Positions 1 through 10,380 of a stretch of 40,072 nucleotides of DNA are shown here, one piece after another. Source of the stretch: Amphimedon queenslandica (Eukaryota; Porifera; Demospongiae; Haplosclerida; Niphatidae); NCBI RefSeq assembly GCF_000090795.2, contig NW_003546306.1, forward strand, positions 179,279 to 219,350, written 5' to 3'. Positions within the stretch are counted from its first letter, which is position 1. Each line of letters starts with the position of its first letter. The notes beneath the pieces are model-generated. The model was not told where the DNA came from, did not search any database, and saw only the letters and a list, made by a program, of their open reading frames with translations. A program made the translations under genes and the position numbers.

Positions 1-2
1 AA

Positions 3-598
3 ACGAGTCCTGAATGTGATGATTCCTCTCAGGAAGTACTGGATAGTGATGCAGACTTTAATACGAAATGAAGTGCTTCTACAGCACAACCAGTGAATTT
101 ACAGATAAAGAGTAAAAGCCAGAGAGTTCTTGTATCCCTTAACTATCCATAAAAGACCAATCCTATAGTTTTAAGAAGTGAAAAGATGGTCATAATCATC
201 CACACTCCAGCTGCAGTATGAAAACTGAGTGAGTTATTCCACCGTGCCTTGTCCTGATGGACTGAGACTAACTCTGATGATAGACATTAGTCATAGGACT
301 CAGGTGAATACACTTCTGTCTTCATAGCACTGGAGGAGCAAGCGCCTTGGCTCCTGACAGCAAAATTTACCAAAACGGGAATTGGCAAAGGATGAGAATA
401 GGCCTATAAAAACTGCTATAAAAGCCAAAACAACAACCAAAGAGCTTACAGGAGAAATAAATAGAGTGTGATGAAACAAAAAGAGAGCTCAAAGTAGCTC
501 CTACAGTAAGGATGACTTGATAAAAGAGGAAAATGTTCAGCCTGCCTGTTCACCAAAAAGTCCACCATTTTCATCCAGTTGGGAGGTGCGCGTTAATT
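3..598 (+). pseudogene. relic of unidentified coding sequence
   Basis: From base 3 a frame reads TSPECDDSSQEVLDSDADF and stops at 69-71, then continues in the same frame past that stop for about 30 more residues. A separate frame from about 361 to 598 reads lysine-rich sequence (KRELAKDENRPIKTAIKAK), two adjacent stops, then SYSKDDLIKEENVQPACSP. The composition looks coding, but stops and a frame change break it. The first part could instead be the true C-terminus of a gene that begins before the window. I do not recognise the protein. Confidence 0.22.
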
Positions 599-693
599 AG
601 ACCATTCATTGCATAAGGTCCATTGTTCTCTTTGCTTGCTATAAGCAACCTCATAGTGATAAAAAGATACTTCATGTAGCTGTTTGAGTTGAG

Positions 694-1640
694 TCATTGT
701 CTTGCAACTTCCAGTGTCATTGCTATCCCTACTGCTTTGTTAAATTGAAGATCAAATTGGTCAACTGTAGAAATTAACCTACTTGTATCTTCTAGCACTA
801 CTGTTGTTGTCACAGATCCTCCTGTGATTAAGCTAATCCTGTCAATTGTATCACAAATCGCTTGAAGCATATTGTTTATATTGTAGGTGATGATTTTGTA
901 CACTTGATGATACAGACCTACCTATCAAAGATCTGCTTTTACAATACTAAGAATTTTCTCTACAAATGAACAACCAGGATTCATTTCAGACACTAGTGAT
1001 TGGTAAAAAAATGTACCATGATTTCAATAAAAGACTCCATTATACCTTTTTACTTTAAATATCACAGCATCAGTAAACTTTACATGACTTTTGAGCAGCT
1101 CAGGTATTTTTTGTTTTACCTGAGCAATAACTCTTTGTAACTCTGATTTAATAGCAGCTAAACCTGGAACTTAACGAGCATGAAGTTCATGTAACTTCTA
1201 ATTCTTTGCTACAATAGTTGCAACATTTAAAGAACCATGAAACCCAGCCAGCTTCTTTCTTATTTGCTGATATTTTCCCTTGTATAAAAAGGAGAGTTTT
1301 TACAGCTCTGTCAAATTGAATCTTCAATTGCATTGTAAAATTAAAGCTGTTCAGCACACTATTACAATAGCTCATTATTATCAATCACCACTCACAATGT
1401 ATCATGACAATACAATGACTTTCAGTACTACTGGCACTTCTTCCCAGTAGCTTCATTAAAAAGGCATGCATTTTGACAGCTACTTGTGTGTGCCTTCTGT
1501 GTCACCTCTGTCAGCTAGATGGAGTCTCAAAATTTGTTTAAAAGAATCTAATTCAGCTTGCTTGAACAAATTTTCCAGAGTCCATTTCTGCAGGCTTTTT
1601 TAAATGTTAGCAAGAACACTACAGACTTGTCAGTTTACAG
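694..1640 (-). pseudogene. decayed coding sequence, family unknown
   Basis: Read from high to low coordinates, several minus-strand blocks look like protein: a block near 1590-1480 containing WTLENLFKQAELDSFKQIL, a block at 1384-1187 containing LKIQFDRAVKTLLFIQGKI, a block at about 1170-930 containing AAIKSELQRVIAQVKQKI and SEMNPGCSFVEKILSI, and a block at 903-694 containing QFDLQFNKAVGIAM. Stops and frame changes separate them, so no intact frame is left. Two blocks share a QF(D/N)(R/K)AV motif, which suggests either an internally repeated helical protein or two copies of one exon. The family was not identified. It is probably a dead gene or part of an unrecognised element. Confidence 0.35.
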
Positions 1641-2179
1641 TTCTCTTTAATCAATTCTTAATAAAACTCGAGAAACTAACGCACATGCCTGCATCCATAA
1701 GACTAATAACTGAACAAATAATACACAACAATCGTGACAGTAGACACTGAATTTGTCACATTTACCTAACAGTGGATGTCTACAATGTTTTTTTGAAGGT
1801 AACACAGTACAGGTTAAAAAAACATAGCAATGCATTGTCAGTGAACAGGCGTTGGACTGCTGCAATGGTTATAAAAACATAAACTCTGTTTCTGTTCTGT
1901 TTTATGTGACAACTGAGACTGTATGAAGACGCTTCACCATCCAAAGCTCGTGTCATGCCTTTATATCACTGATCACAGTTTAGTAGCACCATGGAGCGCC
2001 ACAGGTGTTGTGATGACGACACTATGATACCAACTTTTGACAGCAAAAGGCAGTAATGTCAAAAACTGTGAAATTTGAGTTCCCGCTCTCGTTGCTGATA
2101 TCGGTTTCTGTTTTTCACTGAATCAAGTCAAAAATAGTGTAATCACTGTTCCTATTATTGTTACTAGCATTTATTAATT
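1641..2179. other. no gene seen
   Basis: The minus-strand frame at 1865-1647 is low-complexity and cysteine-rich with no recognisable motif, and I treat it as chance. No repeat structure stands out before the MITE that begins at 2180. Confidence 0.4.
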
Positions 2180-2416
2180 GTGACCATAATTGACAAAAGG
2201 GCCCTTATGGCGGATTTTAAAAATGATTGTTATAATGGAAAATATCAACCTGTGAGTGCTTTGTTAGACAATCATTGTTTCTAAAAGTTTCATGGTAACT
2301 TTTTGCATCCTGTGGAGTAATTTTATGATGAATGGGGCTCATGAAGTTGGATTTCTTAGGCTAGAAAGACAAATTTCACTACCCGCCATAAGGTACCTTT
2401 TGTCAATTATGGTCAC
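2180..2416 (+). mobile_element. MITE family A, copy 1
   Basis: A 237-bp non-coding element with terminal inverted repeats. The left end reads GTGACCATAATTGACAAAAG and the right end is its exact reverse complement. The match extends imperfectly inward to a shared TTATGGCGG. AATT lies next to both ends, so a 4-bp AATT target duplication or a slightly longer inverted repeat is possible. A second, inverted copy lies at 10911-11139. Confidence 0.85.
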
Positions 2417-2599
2417 AATTGATGAATAATATTTTGTTTGATTTTGTTAAGTAAACAATGTTCTTGCATGCTTTCTCATACATTTCATTATATTAATGGG
2501 CAACATCTACATTGAAAAGTACGAAAGTCAATTGTTTTAGAGCGTCTTGAGCCTCGATCATGGTCTATTTTAGTTACACAATAGAAACAATCTTAAGCC

Positions 2600-3111
2600 T
2601 AACAATAAATGATGCAAATCAACATCTATTGCCAAGGTTCTTGAGAAAGAAGGCTGGATAGTTTCTGTTAGAGGAATACATTGTTTCCTAAAGAAGCAAA
2701 GTAAAAGAAGTAATATATGTAAAAATGACAGGTGTCATTATGCAGAATATTAATGAGTTACAAGTGTACCTTGGTTTTTATATTCCTGTCTTAACGAAAG
2801 GAAATGTATCATCCATGATCACATCAGAGATAAAAAGCATTGAGGATGGAGGAACATGATGAGTCTGCTGTCTACAAGTTATATAATCTTTTCAAAGACA
2901 AAGGCTGCTTCATTTCATTAAAATAGTCTTAAGGTGTAGTATCCCTTGGCTGGACTTTTTGTGGCAGCTCACACTGTCGACTTATCAGGTTTGTAAACCT
3001 AAAGAAAAAACTGGAGCAGGCTAGACATGTATTGCATGGTTTTAGTAATGATATTTGGACTGATGACACATCATCAGTTGAAAGGGTGAAAAGCCCAAAC
3101 CAAATCCTAGG
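2600..3111 (+). pseudogene. Tc1/mariner-type transposase relic
   Basis: Consecutive reading frames resemble the N-terminal half of a Tc1/mariner transposase. At about 2625-2700 a helix-turn-helix segment reads SIAKVLEKEGWIVSVRGIH. Then comes MEEHDESAVYKLYNLFKDKG, then SLGWTFCGSSHCRLI, then a segment ending NDIWTDDTSS. In this family the first catalytic Asp lies in a motif like (V/I)IWTDE(T/S), so D-I-W-T-D is the matching site here. At least one frameshift (about 2845) and stops (about 2920-2935) break the frame. The C-terminal catalytic half was not found downstream, so the copy is truncated. It lies 0.2 kb right of a MITE with unrelated ends. Confidence 0.7.
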
Positions 3112-3730
3112 TAAAAATAATAGCTTTATATCATAGTATACTGTATAGTGCTATTATTTTTTACTTTATAACGTAGACCAAACTTTTCCTTTACCCTCTA
3201 ATGACCATTGATGCGTTAACATGCCATTAATTAAGTGCTATTGAAGAACAATTGGCACTTAAACAACTAAAAGAAACATGCCATTACAACATTAGTTTAG
3301 CCATGTAGGCATCAAAGATTTTAGCTGTCTTATGGTGACTTATGTGTAAGTGTGTGTGGGTTGCTGTTACTACAATACCTGTTAATCTTCAGTCCCTTCT
3401 TGTGGGCTTTCAACCAGTTTCTTTAGCAGGTAAAAAGCATTGCATCGTTTCACTTAAACATAACATTGTTAAAAAAGACAGCTAATATGACAACATACTT
3501 AAGAGACGTACTACATATGCTTGATGATGATGATCTTGAAGTAGATGACTTGGAAGACATAGATGTAGGTAATAATAAGTGGCGGGCAAGCACCGCACAC
3601 AGTTGACAATGATATATGCAACCTCTTACATTATAATTTAAATGACATTAATTGATAAATTGTCCAAAAAAATCAGTCAGTCAAGATTGAAGGAAATATA
3701 TTCTTTAGCTACTGAAATGTTATAAATTGT
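3112..3730. other. no gene seen; one short acidic frame
   Basis: The region is AT-rich. A 39-residue plus-strand frame at about 3487-3606 (MTTYLRDVLHMLDDDDLEVD...) ends in an acidic run and carries a splice-donor-like GTAATA inside it. It could be an isolated exon, but nothing around it supports this. Confidence 0.3.
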
Positions 3731-4080
3731 TTAAGGTGTTAAGTCTTTGTGAATATGAAATAACATGCAGTTGTTAAGTCCTTTCTCTGTCATTGCATAA
3801 AGTATGGTAGGACAAACAACTGCCTGTTTGAAATGCTTAAATTGAAATCATCCTTGAAACACGTAGCTTGAACATTATATAAGATATCCCTAAAGTCTTC
3901 TCAATTAGTAGCTTCATAATTAATGATTCCAAAGCTAGTACAAAAGGTAAAACCTGCTAGTCAAAAAACCTATCTCGTAATTCTCTGATGATAAGGTCAC
4001 ATGCTGCATTATATAACTTTAAATAGTAATCTTTTGGTGAAGAAAAATCGTGGCCATTGCTTCATCATTGTATCTCATGA
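3731..4080 (-). pseudogene. hAT-type transposase C-terminal relic
   Basis: Read on the minus strand, broken frames give YNDEAMATIFLHQK, then a frameshift to NAACDLIIRELRDRF, a stop, VLPFVLALESLIMKLL, another shift to CFKDDFNLSISNRQLF, and finally EKGLNNCMLFHIHKDLTP with a stop at 3733-3731. The order and the last motif (L-N-N-C-M-x-x-H-[I/V]-H-K-[D/E]-L-T) resemble the C-terminal part of hAT transposases of the ZMYM1/TTF-finger type. The copy has frameshifts and is internally shortened. It differs from the hAT element at 4759-7423 in type and strand. Confidence 0.5.
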
Positions 4081-4539
4081 AAGCTGATAGCAACACTTCT
4101 CATTCCCATTCATATTCTTGTTCAAGTTTACATTCCTATTCATAAAATATACGGATGACACGTGTAACCGTGGGTGGTACAAGCAATTGAATAGGCATTG
4201 TTTTAGAATTACAATGGCTAGCAATTGCATTGTATAAGATAGGAAGAAGAAAAAAAGCTGTTCAGAGGCATAATTTGCAAATGCCATTGGATTTGCTCTA
4301 GTACCTGAGAGATTTTGAACCTTATTTGTCCATTGAATTTCATTAGGTTTGTCATAAGAGTATTTTGACTGAGCACAGTACCATTGTGTAGCATCAGATA
4401 TAATCAGAGGATATTACAAGATGGTGGTTGCATTGCTAAAAGAAGGGACACTATTGAGTATGTGAAAGCCGCTATTTCAGCATCTTTTTTATCATGCCTT
4501 TATTAAAATCTTATGATTTTTAGACAGAATTTTAACGAT
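4081..4539. other. no gene seen
   Basis: This may hold the 5' remainder of the hAT relic on the minus strand, since weak frames continue to about 4150, and unrecognised upstream exons of the integrase-like gene on the plus strand. I cannot support either. Confidence 0.3.
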
Positions 4540-4750
4540 CTGGGTGTTTGCTAGGGTACAGAAGTATGTGGAATAGTTAAGGAGAAGGTGTAATTTAACT
4601 GTATCAAGGTAAATTTTTGTTTTTATCACTACCAAGGGAATATTTGATGATTTTACAGAGATGTTATGATGCTGTTAGCAAGACTTGATGCTGCTGGTAC
4701 AGCACAAACAAGGTCTAGAAGAATAAAGCAGAGGATGTATCTTAATGAAG

Positions 4751-4758
4751 GTTAGCAC
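4751..4758. repeat. 8-bp target-site duplication, left copy (hAT)
   Basis: GTTAGCAC lies directly left of the hAT terminus and is repeated exactly at 7424-7431. Its first two bases are also the GT of the 5' splice site after the exon ending at 4750. Confidence 0.9.
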
Positions 4759-5033
4759 TAGTGTTGTTTTAGTTAAGTATAACTAAAACTAAAACCACTT
4801 TTAGTTAGGCATATTTACTTTTAGTTAACTATAACTAACTAAAACACTTCACAGATTTTAATAACTAACTAAATTTTACATTATCTCAAGTAAAACGTAC
4901 ATGTATACAAGCTTATGTCACCATGAGTCATTGTACAAACAATACAATACATTCAAGTGATCACATGTTTTGCACATGGTTTACACATCAGCACATGGCA
5001 TATTGTAGCTTTTAGCCTCTTACGGCTGACACA

Positions 5034-7090
5034 ATGGCAAGTAATGATGAAGTCTCTTGCTGTCAATCTGATTCATTAGAAAGACCTAAAAAGATCATCA
5101 CTGGAAAGCCAAAAGCAAGCCTTGTTTGGGAGCTGTTTGATTATGTTTGAAGTTCAGACTGTAGCACTTGTAAGGTTAAAATCAAACATAACAAGACTTG
5201 TGGAAAAAGTATTAAAAGCAAGAACCCACTAACTTGAAGCAGAATTTGTATACAAATCATCATGATGAGTACACCAAGTTTTTAGAGAAGGAAAGGAATC
5301 ATAAGGAAATGAAGCCTAACAAGGCATCTGCTACACAACCTACCATTTGTTCCATCTTTACTTATTCACCATATGATAAAGATAGCTTAAAGCAGAAGAA
5401 AATAACAGCTAAGTTTGCCACATTTATTGGTTGTGCTAATGTTGCTACAATCATTGTTGAGAACCAAGAATTTTGAGAATTACTACATGAATTAGACCCG
5501 CATTATACAGTTCCTGGAAGAGCAGGAATCACAGCTGAGTTGTCAAAAGTCATTGATAAAATGAAGATTAACATATCTAATAACTTGAAAAAGGCCCAAA
5601 AAATACACCTGTGTTGTGATATTCAGAGCAAGAAAGGAATGACAGAGTCATTCCTTGGAGTTACTGCTTATTTTTTGCTAATCACAAAAGGCAGAAAGCA
5701 ACCTTAGCTTTAAGGCATTTTGAGAGCCCTCATACAGGAGAGAATGTGCTTAATATCGCCAAAAGTGCACTTCTGTAATAATGCATTCCAAGTTGTCAAG
5801 TAGGGAAAATTTTTACCGATAATGGTAGTAATATGCTTAAAGATTTAATGATACCTTAAGCTATGATGATGATGTTGATCACACTGGCGATGCCGCCATC
5901 TGTAATCCAGAAGCTGTTCTTGTCACAACAACAAATGAAGGGAAAGAAGATGAACTGGAGGACAACGAGATAGATGGAAGTTGACACCTTAGGAGATGTT
6001 GTCGAGTTTGATATGAATGAGGCTCAGCACAATGATGTTTTTACTAAAGAAGACTATCAACGTCTTTCGTGTTTCTCTCACACACTCCAACTCATTGTAG
6101 CTATATTTGATGAAGTGAAACCATGTAGAGATGAAATCTCTACATGTAAAAAAATTGTTGCATATTTCAACAAATCTTTTAAAGCTACATCAATGCTGGT
6201 GAAACTGTCCAGCAAAAAGCTAATAGGAGACTGTCCCACCCAATGGAGCTCAACTTACTTGCTTCTCAATAGACTGTTGTCTGTATGATGTGATGTCGAG
6301 AATGTGATTTGTCAGTTGGAATGGGACGGACCACAGGCACGACATTTGAAAGCTATCGAGAATATAGTGAAACTATTGGCACCATTTGCAGAATACACTG
6401 CTTTGTGGAGGTGAGGATTACAATTCAATATCTTGTGTTGTACCAGTGTTAATGGAATTGAAACTTCATTTGGAAACAATGAAGTCATTACAAGGAAATG
6501 GTACTGTATCAAAAATTATGGCTGACGAGCTTGACAGGCGTTTTAATTCTTTTCTAAATCCTAAAAATGCTAGGTTTAATCCGATCTACATTGTTGCGAC
6601 TTCTTTGGATTTACGCTATAAAGTTGCATTATCTACAGATCAACTCAAGTATGCAAAAACCTACTTAACAAATCAATGCTACTCTCTACCTCGAGTTCAA
6701 CCTTCAGTTAATGCGCCTACTTCAAACGAGCCTCCGTGTAAGCGATTTCGTTTACTAAGTCAACTTGTCATTGAAAAGCAACAAGATGATGAATGGAGTA
6801 ATGAGAGTACCACTATTGACAATGATGACATGCAAGAATATTTTCGTTCTAAGCATCAGCTTCCTAATTTAAATCAACTAGATCCCTTAGATTTTTGTAC
6901 TCAAATTGAACACTCATTCCCAAAACTAGCACCATTTGCTCAAGACATTCTTGTAGCTCAAGCATCCTCAACCCCAGGTAAAAGGATTTTTTCAAAAGCT
7001 GGTTACTCATCAAGTGGACGAAGAAATCGATTGGCTGGAAGTAATGTAGAACGAAAAGTACTACTTAAAACAAAGAAGCAATGCATATAA
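5034..7090 (+). pseudogene. hAT transposase, BED-finger type, broken
   Basis: The start is the ATG at 5034. A BED-finger region follows (LVWELFDYV, then CSTCKVKIKHNK, then NHHDEYTKFL after a frame change). The middle has DPHYTVPGRAGI, IHLCCDIQSKKGMTESFLGV and FTDNGSNMLK, and the next block LSCFSHTLQLIV and DCPTQWSSTYLLLNRLL. The last uninterrupted block (6386-7090, 234 codons) ends in the hAT dimerisation region: DPLDFCTQIEHSFPKLAPFA, then LVAQASSTPGKRIFSKAG and RRNRLAGSNVE. The motifs follow the order of metazoan hAT transposases (ZBED-like). Breaks include a TGA in the finger region near 5148, a frame change near 5230, stops near 5475 and 5776, and further slips between 5850 and 6390. The function of an intact copy would be cut-and-paste transposition in the nucleus. 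Confidence 0.85.
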
Positions 7091-7154
7091 ACACTCACAG
7101 TAACTTGGTATTGATTAATGATTATAATACACATAAAAAACATTTTTATAACTA

Positions 7155-7397
7155 AATGCTACGTTAATAACTAACTAAAATATTACTAACTATATCTAAC
7201 TAATAGTAACTCAGAAATGTCTTAACTAACTATAACTAACCAGAAGTTTCATAACTAACTATATCTAACTAAAAGCAATTCAGAAATTTCATAACTAACT
7301 AGAACTACCTAAGAGCAATTCAGAAATTTCATAACTAACTATAACTAACTAAAAGCAATTCAAAAATTTCATAACTAAGTATAATTAACTAAAAGTG
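7155..7397 (+). repeat. subterminal tandem array of the hAT element
   Basis: About four to five units of roughly 50 bp, each with the core TAACTAACTATAACTAACTA followed by a variant of GCAATTCAGAAATTTCA, end about 25 bp before the right terminus. The left end (4772-4880) has a looser set of the same AACTA motif. Subterminal repeats are the usual binding sites for hAT transposases, so this array may be one. That is inference. Confidence 0.8.
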
Positions 7398-7423
7398 CAA
7401 AATGTAATATAAAAACAAGACTG

Positions 7424-7431
7424 GTTAGCAC
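7424..7431. repeat. 8-bp target-site duplication, right copy (hAT)
   Basis: GTTAGCAC again, directly after the right terminus ...ACAAGACTG. The host intron resumes at 7432 and ends with the acceptor AACAG at 7479. Confidence 0.9.
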
Positions 7432-7599
7432 TTAGTTACAATCATATAGTCAATGCACTGAATTATGCTTCACTAACAGGTCCTAATTTCTTGTGGAAGC
7501 TAAATGCATATGACAAGCTAAAACCATACGCTATAGCATTTAATGAATGCATTAATGGGTAAGATTTGCTGGGATTGTTTTGTGGTTATATTTTAGCTA

Positions 7600-7984
7600 T
7601 AGAGGATATGCGTGCTAAGTATATTCATTGCAAAATAAATGTATTCATTGCATACCGTAATAACTTTCAAGAAAAAAAAATTAGTTCGTTGGACGTCAAC
7701 TTTCCATTGGCAGCAATGGAGAAAAGATGGAAAAAGGCTTGGTACTAGAAAACCGCTCTGTATTTCTTGATAGCAGTCTTTCAGGTGACTACTAGACCCC
7801 ATTAGATCCTCAGGATGCTTTCTAAGCTTCCAAAAAAGGCCTCAAGAAGGTAGCGAGGCAAGAAAATGTGTTTTCCCCCATTGAACTCTTAATAAACTTG
7901 ACGTCCAACATGGCGGCCAATTTATTGTGTGGGTTGGATATACGGTACTTAAAAGCTATGAATATACTTAGCACGCATATCCTC
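7600..7984. mobile_element. MITE inserted in an exon (TA target)
   Basis: A 385-bp element whose left end contains GAGGATATGCGTGCTAAG, repeated in inverse orientation at the right end (about 27-30 bp of near-perfect inverted repeat). TA flanks both sides (7598-7599 and 7985-7986), as expected for Tc1/mariner-type non-autonomous elements. The insertion point lies one base past the splice acceptor at 7595-7596 of the integrase-like gene. The coding phase continues without change from 7599 to 7987 once the element and one TA are left out. Inside it, TTGGACGTCAACTTTCCATT near 7690 and CTTGACGTCCAACATGG near 7900 form an imperfect second inverted pair. Confidence 0.85.
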
Positions 7985-8081
7985 TATTCCCATTAAATCT
8001 TATGGTTGAAAGCAGGATTGTCCAATAACGATGTTCATATCATTGCTCATTATTACATTGAAGCTGTTGAGTCTTTAAAAA

Positions 8082-8581
8082 GTAAGCAATAGGTTGTTTG
8101 ACATTTTATTGATTCAATTGTTTTAAGGTTGTTGCTGAATTCTGACCTTTGGACTGAAATTAGCATTGTCTCCATTAAACAGCCTGTATTATGACACCAT
8201 GATGGAGACAGCCTTGCAGGAGCAAAAACTTTTTTATATGGTTGTTTTATAAATAATTAGGTTATACCTAGTATGTATTTTTAATGCACCTATAGCCTGG
8301 AGCGTTGTCATTCATTTTGTTTTGTGCTAAATGTACCTATATAAATAATAGAAGCCCAATGGTGCCAGCTATGGAGGCAAATCAGTGATTGGTGGATCGA
8401 TTGTTTCAAAGTATAGTGTGTAATGATTATTACTTTGAAATGACACTTAAGTAGAATTTGCTAGTAAATAGTGACTTAAACATCCATTTACCATATCAAC
8501 TGTGAGTGAAATTATAACAATATTCGTATTTAATTTCTATAATCAGAAACATTGTTCGATATTGCTTTGGTCAATTGATTC
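8082..8581. other. intron remnants and unassigned sequence of the integrase-like gene
   Basis: A donor GTAAGC is at 8082 and an acceptor TTTTAAG ends at 8126. Apart from the HHDGDSLAGAKTF block no clear exon remains. From 8243 to 8581 I see only AT-rich sequence. Confidence 0.35.
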
Positions 8582-8888
8582 CAGAGCAACTTTCTCAGTT
8601 TTGTTGTCAATGGAACAGTCATTGAATTAGACCCAGTAAGCCTGCCGATGCCCCAGCAGGAGTTCCTAATGAATTGTATGCTTTACCTACCCTCTGGTAA
8701 ACTATGAATTCATGTGATATGCTAAAGGCAAAATTCAATAAAAGCAACTGCTGATTATGCATCTAGCTTTTTTGACATAGATGCATTAAATACAATTGAA
8801 TATATCAATTGCACAGATAGTGGAAAAATGGTATCACACTGCTTTAAAAGACAAGCTGAGTTGATTCGAGTAGCATACAACCTTCCTG
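8582..8888 (+). repeat. duplicated segment, copy 1, with integrase-family C-terminal coding
   Basis: About 305 bp repeated in the same orientation at 10381-10683 with few differences. One frame reads EQLSQFCCQWNSH, a stop, IRPSKPADAPAGVPNELYAL, a stop, then MNSCDMLKAKF. The W-N-x-H-x-I-R-x-(S/T) core with a following proline-glycine-type stretch and Y-x-L-P resembles the end of the same integrase-core family as the gene just upstream, so this is probably its last exon. Identity with copy 2 begins at AGAGCAAC, right at a possible AG splice acceptor. Both copies carry the stop after SH and the stop after TLW, so the gene was dead before duplication. Confidence 0.7.
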
Positions 8889-9530
8889 ATTCTTTTCTTA
8901 GTTTTATCTGAAATGACTCTTTTGACTCAGATTTTATTAGTTTTGTTTCGTTCAATTATGTTTCTTGTACTCATATTTTTGAGTATTTGCTTCTTTTCTT
9001 ACTTTCATAGTAAATTAAACACCAGAAATATAGTTCTTTTTCAAACTAAAGCCTTTTAAATGTATTCATGTTGTACAACACGCCCACATTTAACTTCATA
9101 GCCATTTGGGTTGCAAAATTCGTGGTTGAACATGGCAGAATGAAGGGAATTGAAGGAAATCTCACTTTCTAGAGCCAGCTTAGATGCACTAGCAATATCA
9201 ATGGAAAGTCAAGGAAATGTCTTGACAATTACATAATTGCTGGATTAATAAATAATTGTAGTAAAGTGTAGGAGCCACAAAAGCTCACTACAGCAACTTG
9301 CTGCATTGAAGTACTATTTGTTCCTTCAAAGTAGTAGAGTTTGTAAAAATCTTATTTTGTACTTCTTATGTGACACTTATCAGCTGTTCTACGAACCTTT
9401 TTGAAGCTTTTCATTATTTTGCAGAAGACCCATTTTCTGTAAGAAGCGGTGTAGAATGCTAGAATGACAATACCTTTCCAGCGGAGTTTGGTTTCTTTGT
9501 TGAAACAGTTACGAGCTTTCTATTGATATA
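8889..9530. other. no gene seen
   Basis: AT-rich spacer between the duplicated segments. No motif, repeat or open frame that I can support. Confidence 0.4.
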
Positions 9531-10037
9531 CTATGTCCCAACTGAGAATGGACCGGAAGTGAAAGCAGCTGGATTGGAATTTGAAAAATGTAGCTACGTC
9601 ACTAATGACGAAATATAATGATATTCATAGAGACATGGCCGATATTTTGGCTATCTTGTTTCACTCTTAAACCAGTCTTGTTCTTCCTGATAAGCAGTAC
9701 AATAGCTGCTGGAGTCAGCTAGTCTTCATAAAGGCCATCATTATCAGAAGATCTGGCTCTATTAGCATTTAAAAGAAGAATTATCAGTTTGGGCGCTCGA
9801 CCACATGTGCTTATATAAACTATGACATCATAAAACGTCATTGCGGTTAGCTTTGGTATGCCATTGGGTTTATAGGGAGAACCCGGTTCTCAGGGTTCCC
9901 AAGGGCTGAGTGACCCAAAACCTGAGATCCTGAAGCGGCATTGGGTGACTAAGAACCTGTGAAAGTCTCATCCTTATCCCGCATTCCTATAAAAAGTTAT
10001 TCCAGTTTTTCTTGGTCCAAACTCAGTTGGGACATAG
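9531..10037. mobile_element. MITE with TATA-flanked inverted ends
   Basis: A 507-bp non-coding element. The left end CTATGTCCCAACTGAG and the following TGGACC return in inverse orientation at the right end. TATA lies on both sides (9527-9530 and 10038-10041), so the target duplication is TATA or TA. Inside is an imperfect GC-richer stretch near 9880-9960 with repeated GGTTCTCAGGGTTCCC-like words. It lies between the two duplicated integrase segments. Confidence 0.8.
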
Positions 10038-10041
10038 TATA

Positions 10042-10380
10042 TTACTAGATTGTGTACATTTACATTTCAAGAATCCTTTCCCTTTTTGGTGTTCCTGACT
10101 TCTTAAAATTATGATGAAATGCATGACCATGACTAGATTTTTTATAAAACATTTTGCTGATGAACATTTTTTTCCACTCACTGTAATGATAACAATTCAT
10201 CTTATGGTTTTATCTTTCTTTTCTTCTTTCCTCCTCTTACAATTTTCCTTTCCTAGACTCTACAGTCTACAGTTATTTTTTGAAAAATTAACTTCTTTGA
10301 CTCGACTCATTGGTATGATAAAATGCTTACTTATCTGATTCACTCACTTTCCAGTCTCATACATGTATTTTATTCATATA
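10042..10380. other. no gene seen
   Basis: The plus-strand frame at 10111-10338 is rich in Phe, Leu and Ser from T-rich DNA. It has no motif and is treated as chance. Confidence 0.4.

Larger units (their letters stand above)
4759..7423 (+). mobile_element. hAT DNA transposon with resolved ends
   Basis: A 2665-bp element. The left end reads TAGTGTTGTTTT and the reverse complement of the right end reads CAGTCTTGTTTT (10 of 12 match), which fits short hAT terminal repeats. It is flanked by an exact 8-bp duplication, GTTAGCAC, as hAT insertion makes. It carries a broken BED-finger hAT transposase frame (5034-7090) and long subterminal runs of the motif TAACTAACT at both ends. It lies in an intron of the integrase-like gene in the same orientation. 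The transposase is broken, so the copy cannot move by itself, although its ends look usable. Confidence 0.93.
4540..8242 (+). pseudogene. decayed multi-exon integrase-core gene, split by two transposons
   Basis: Exons joined by short introns encode a protein like the retroviral-type integrase-core proteins (KRBA2/Ginger-like) that are common in sponges and cnidarians. Exon to 4608: LGYRSMWN, frame slip, RRRCNLTVSR. Exon 4659-4750: DVMMLLARLDAAG to MYLNE, exactly 30 codons plus one base. Exon 7480-7558: GPNFLWKLNAYDKLKPYA. Exon 7597-8081, interrupted by a MITE: ILWLKAGLSNNDVHII. A later block near 8186-8242 reads HHDGDSLAGAKTFLYG. Splice phases agree across 4608/4659, 4750/7480 and 7558/7597. 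In this family the first catalytic Asp follows W-H-x; here it is Asn (WKLN). An in-frame stop after YSH and a stop before HHDG show decay. Introns are 50, 56 (without the hAT element) and 38 bp. Confidence 0.72.

Noticed and set aside
1647..1865. Cysteine-rich 72-codon minus-strand frame
   Set aside because: No motif, low-complexity composition, no splice or context support.
10111..10338. 75-codon hydrophobic plus-strand frame
   Set aside because: Phe/Leu/Ser content follows from T-rich DNA; no motif or relatives recognised.
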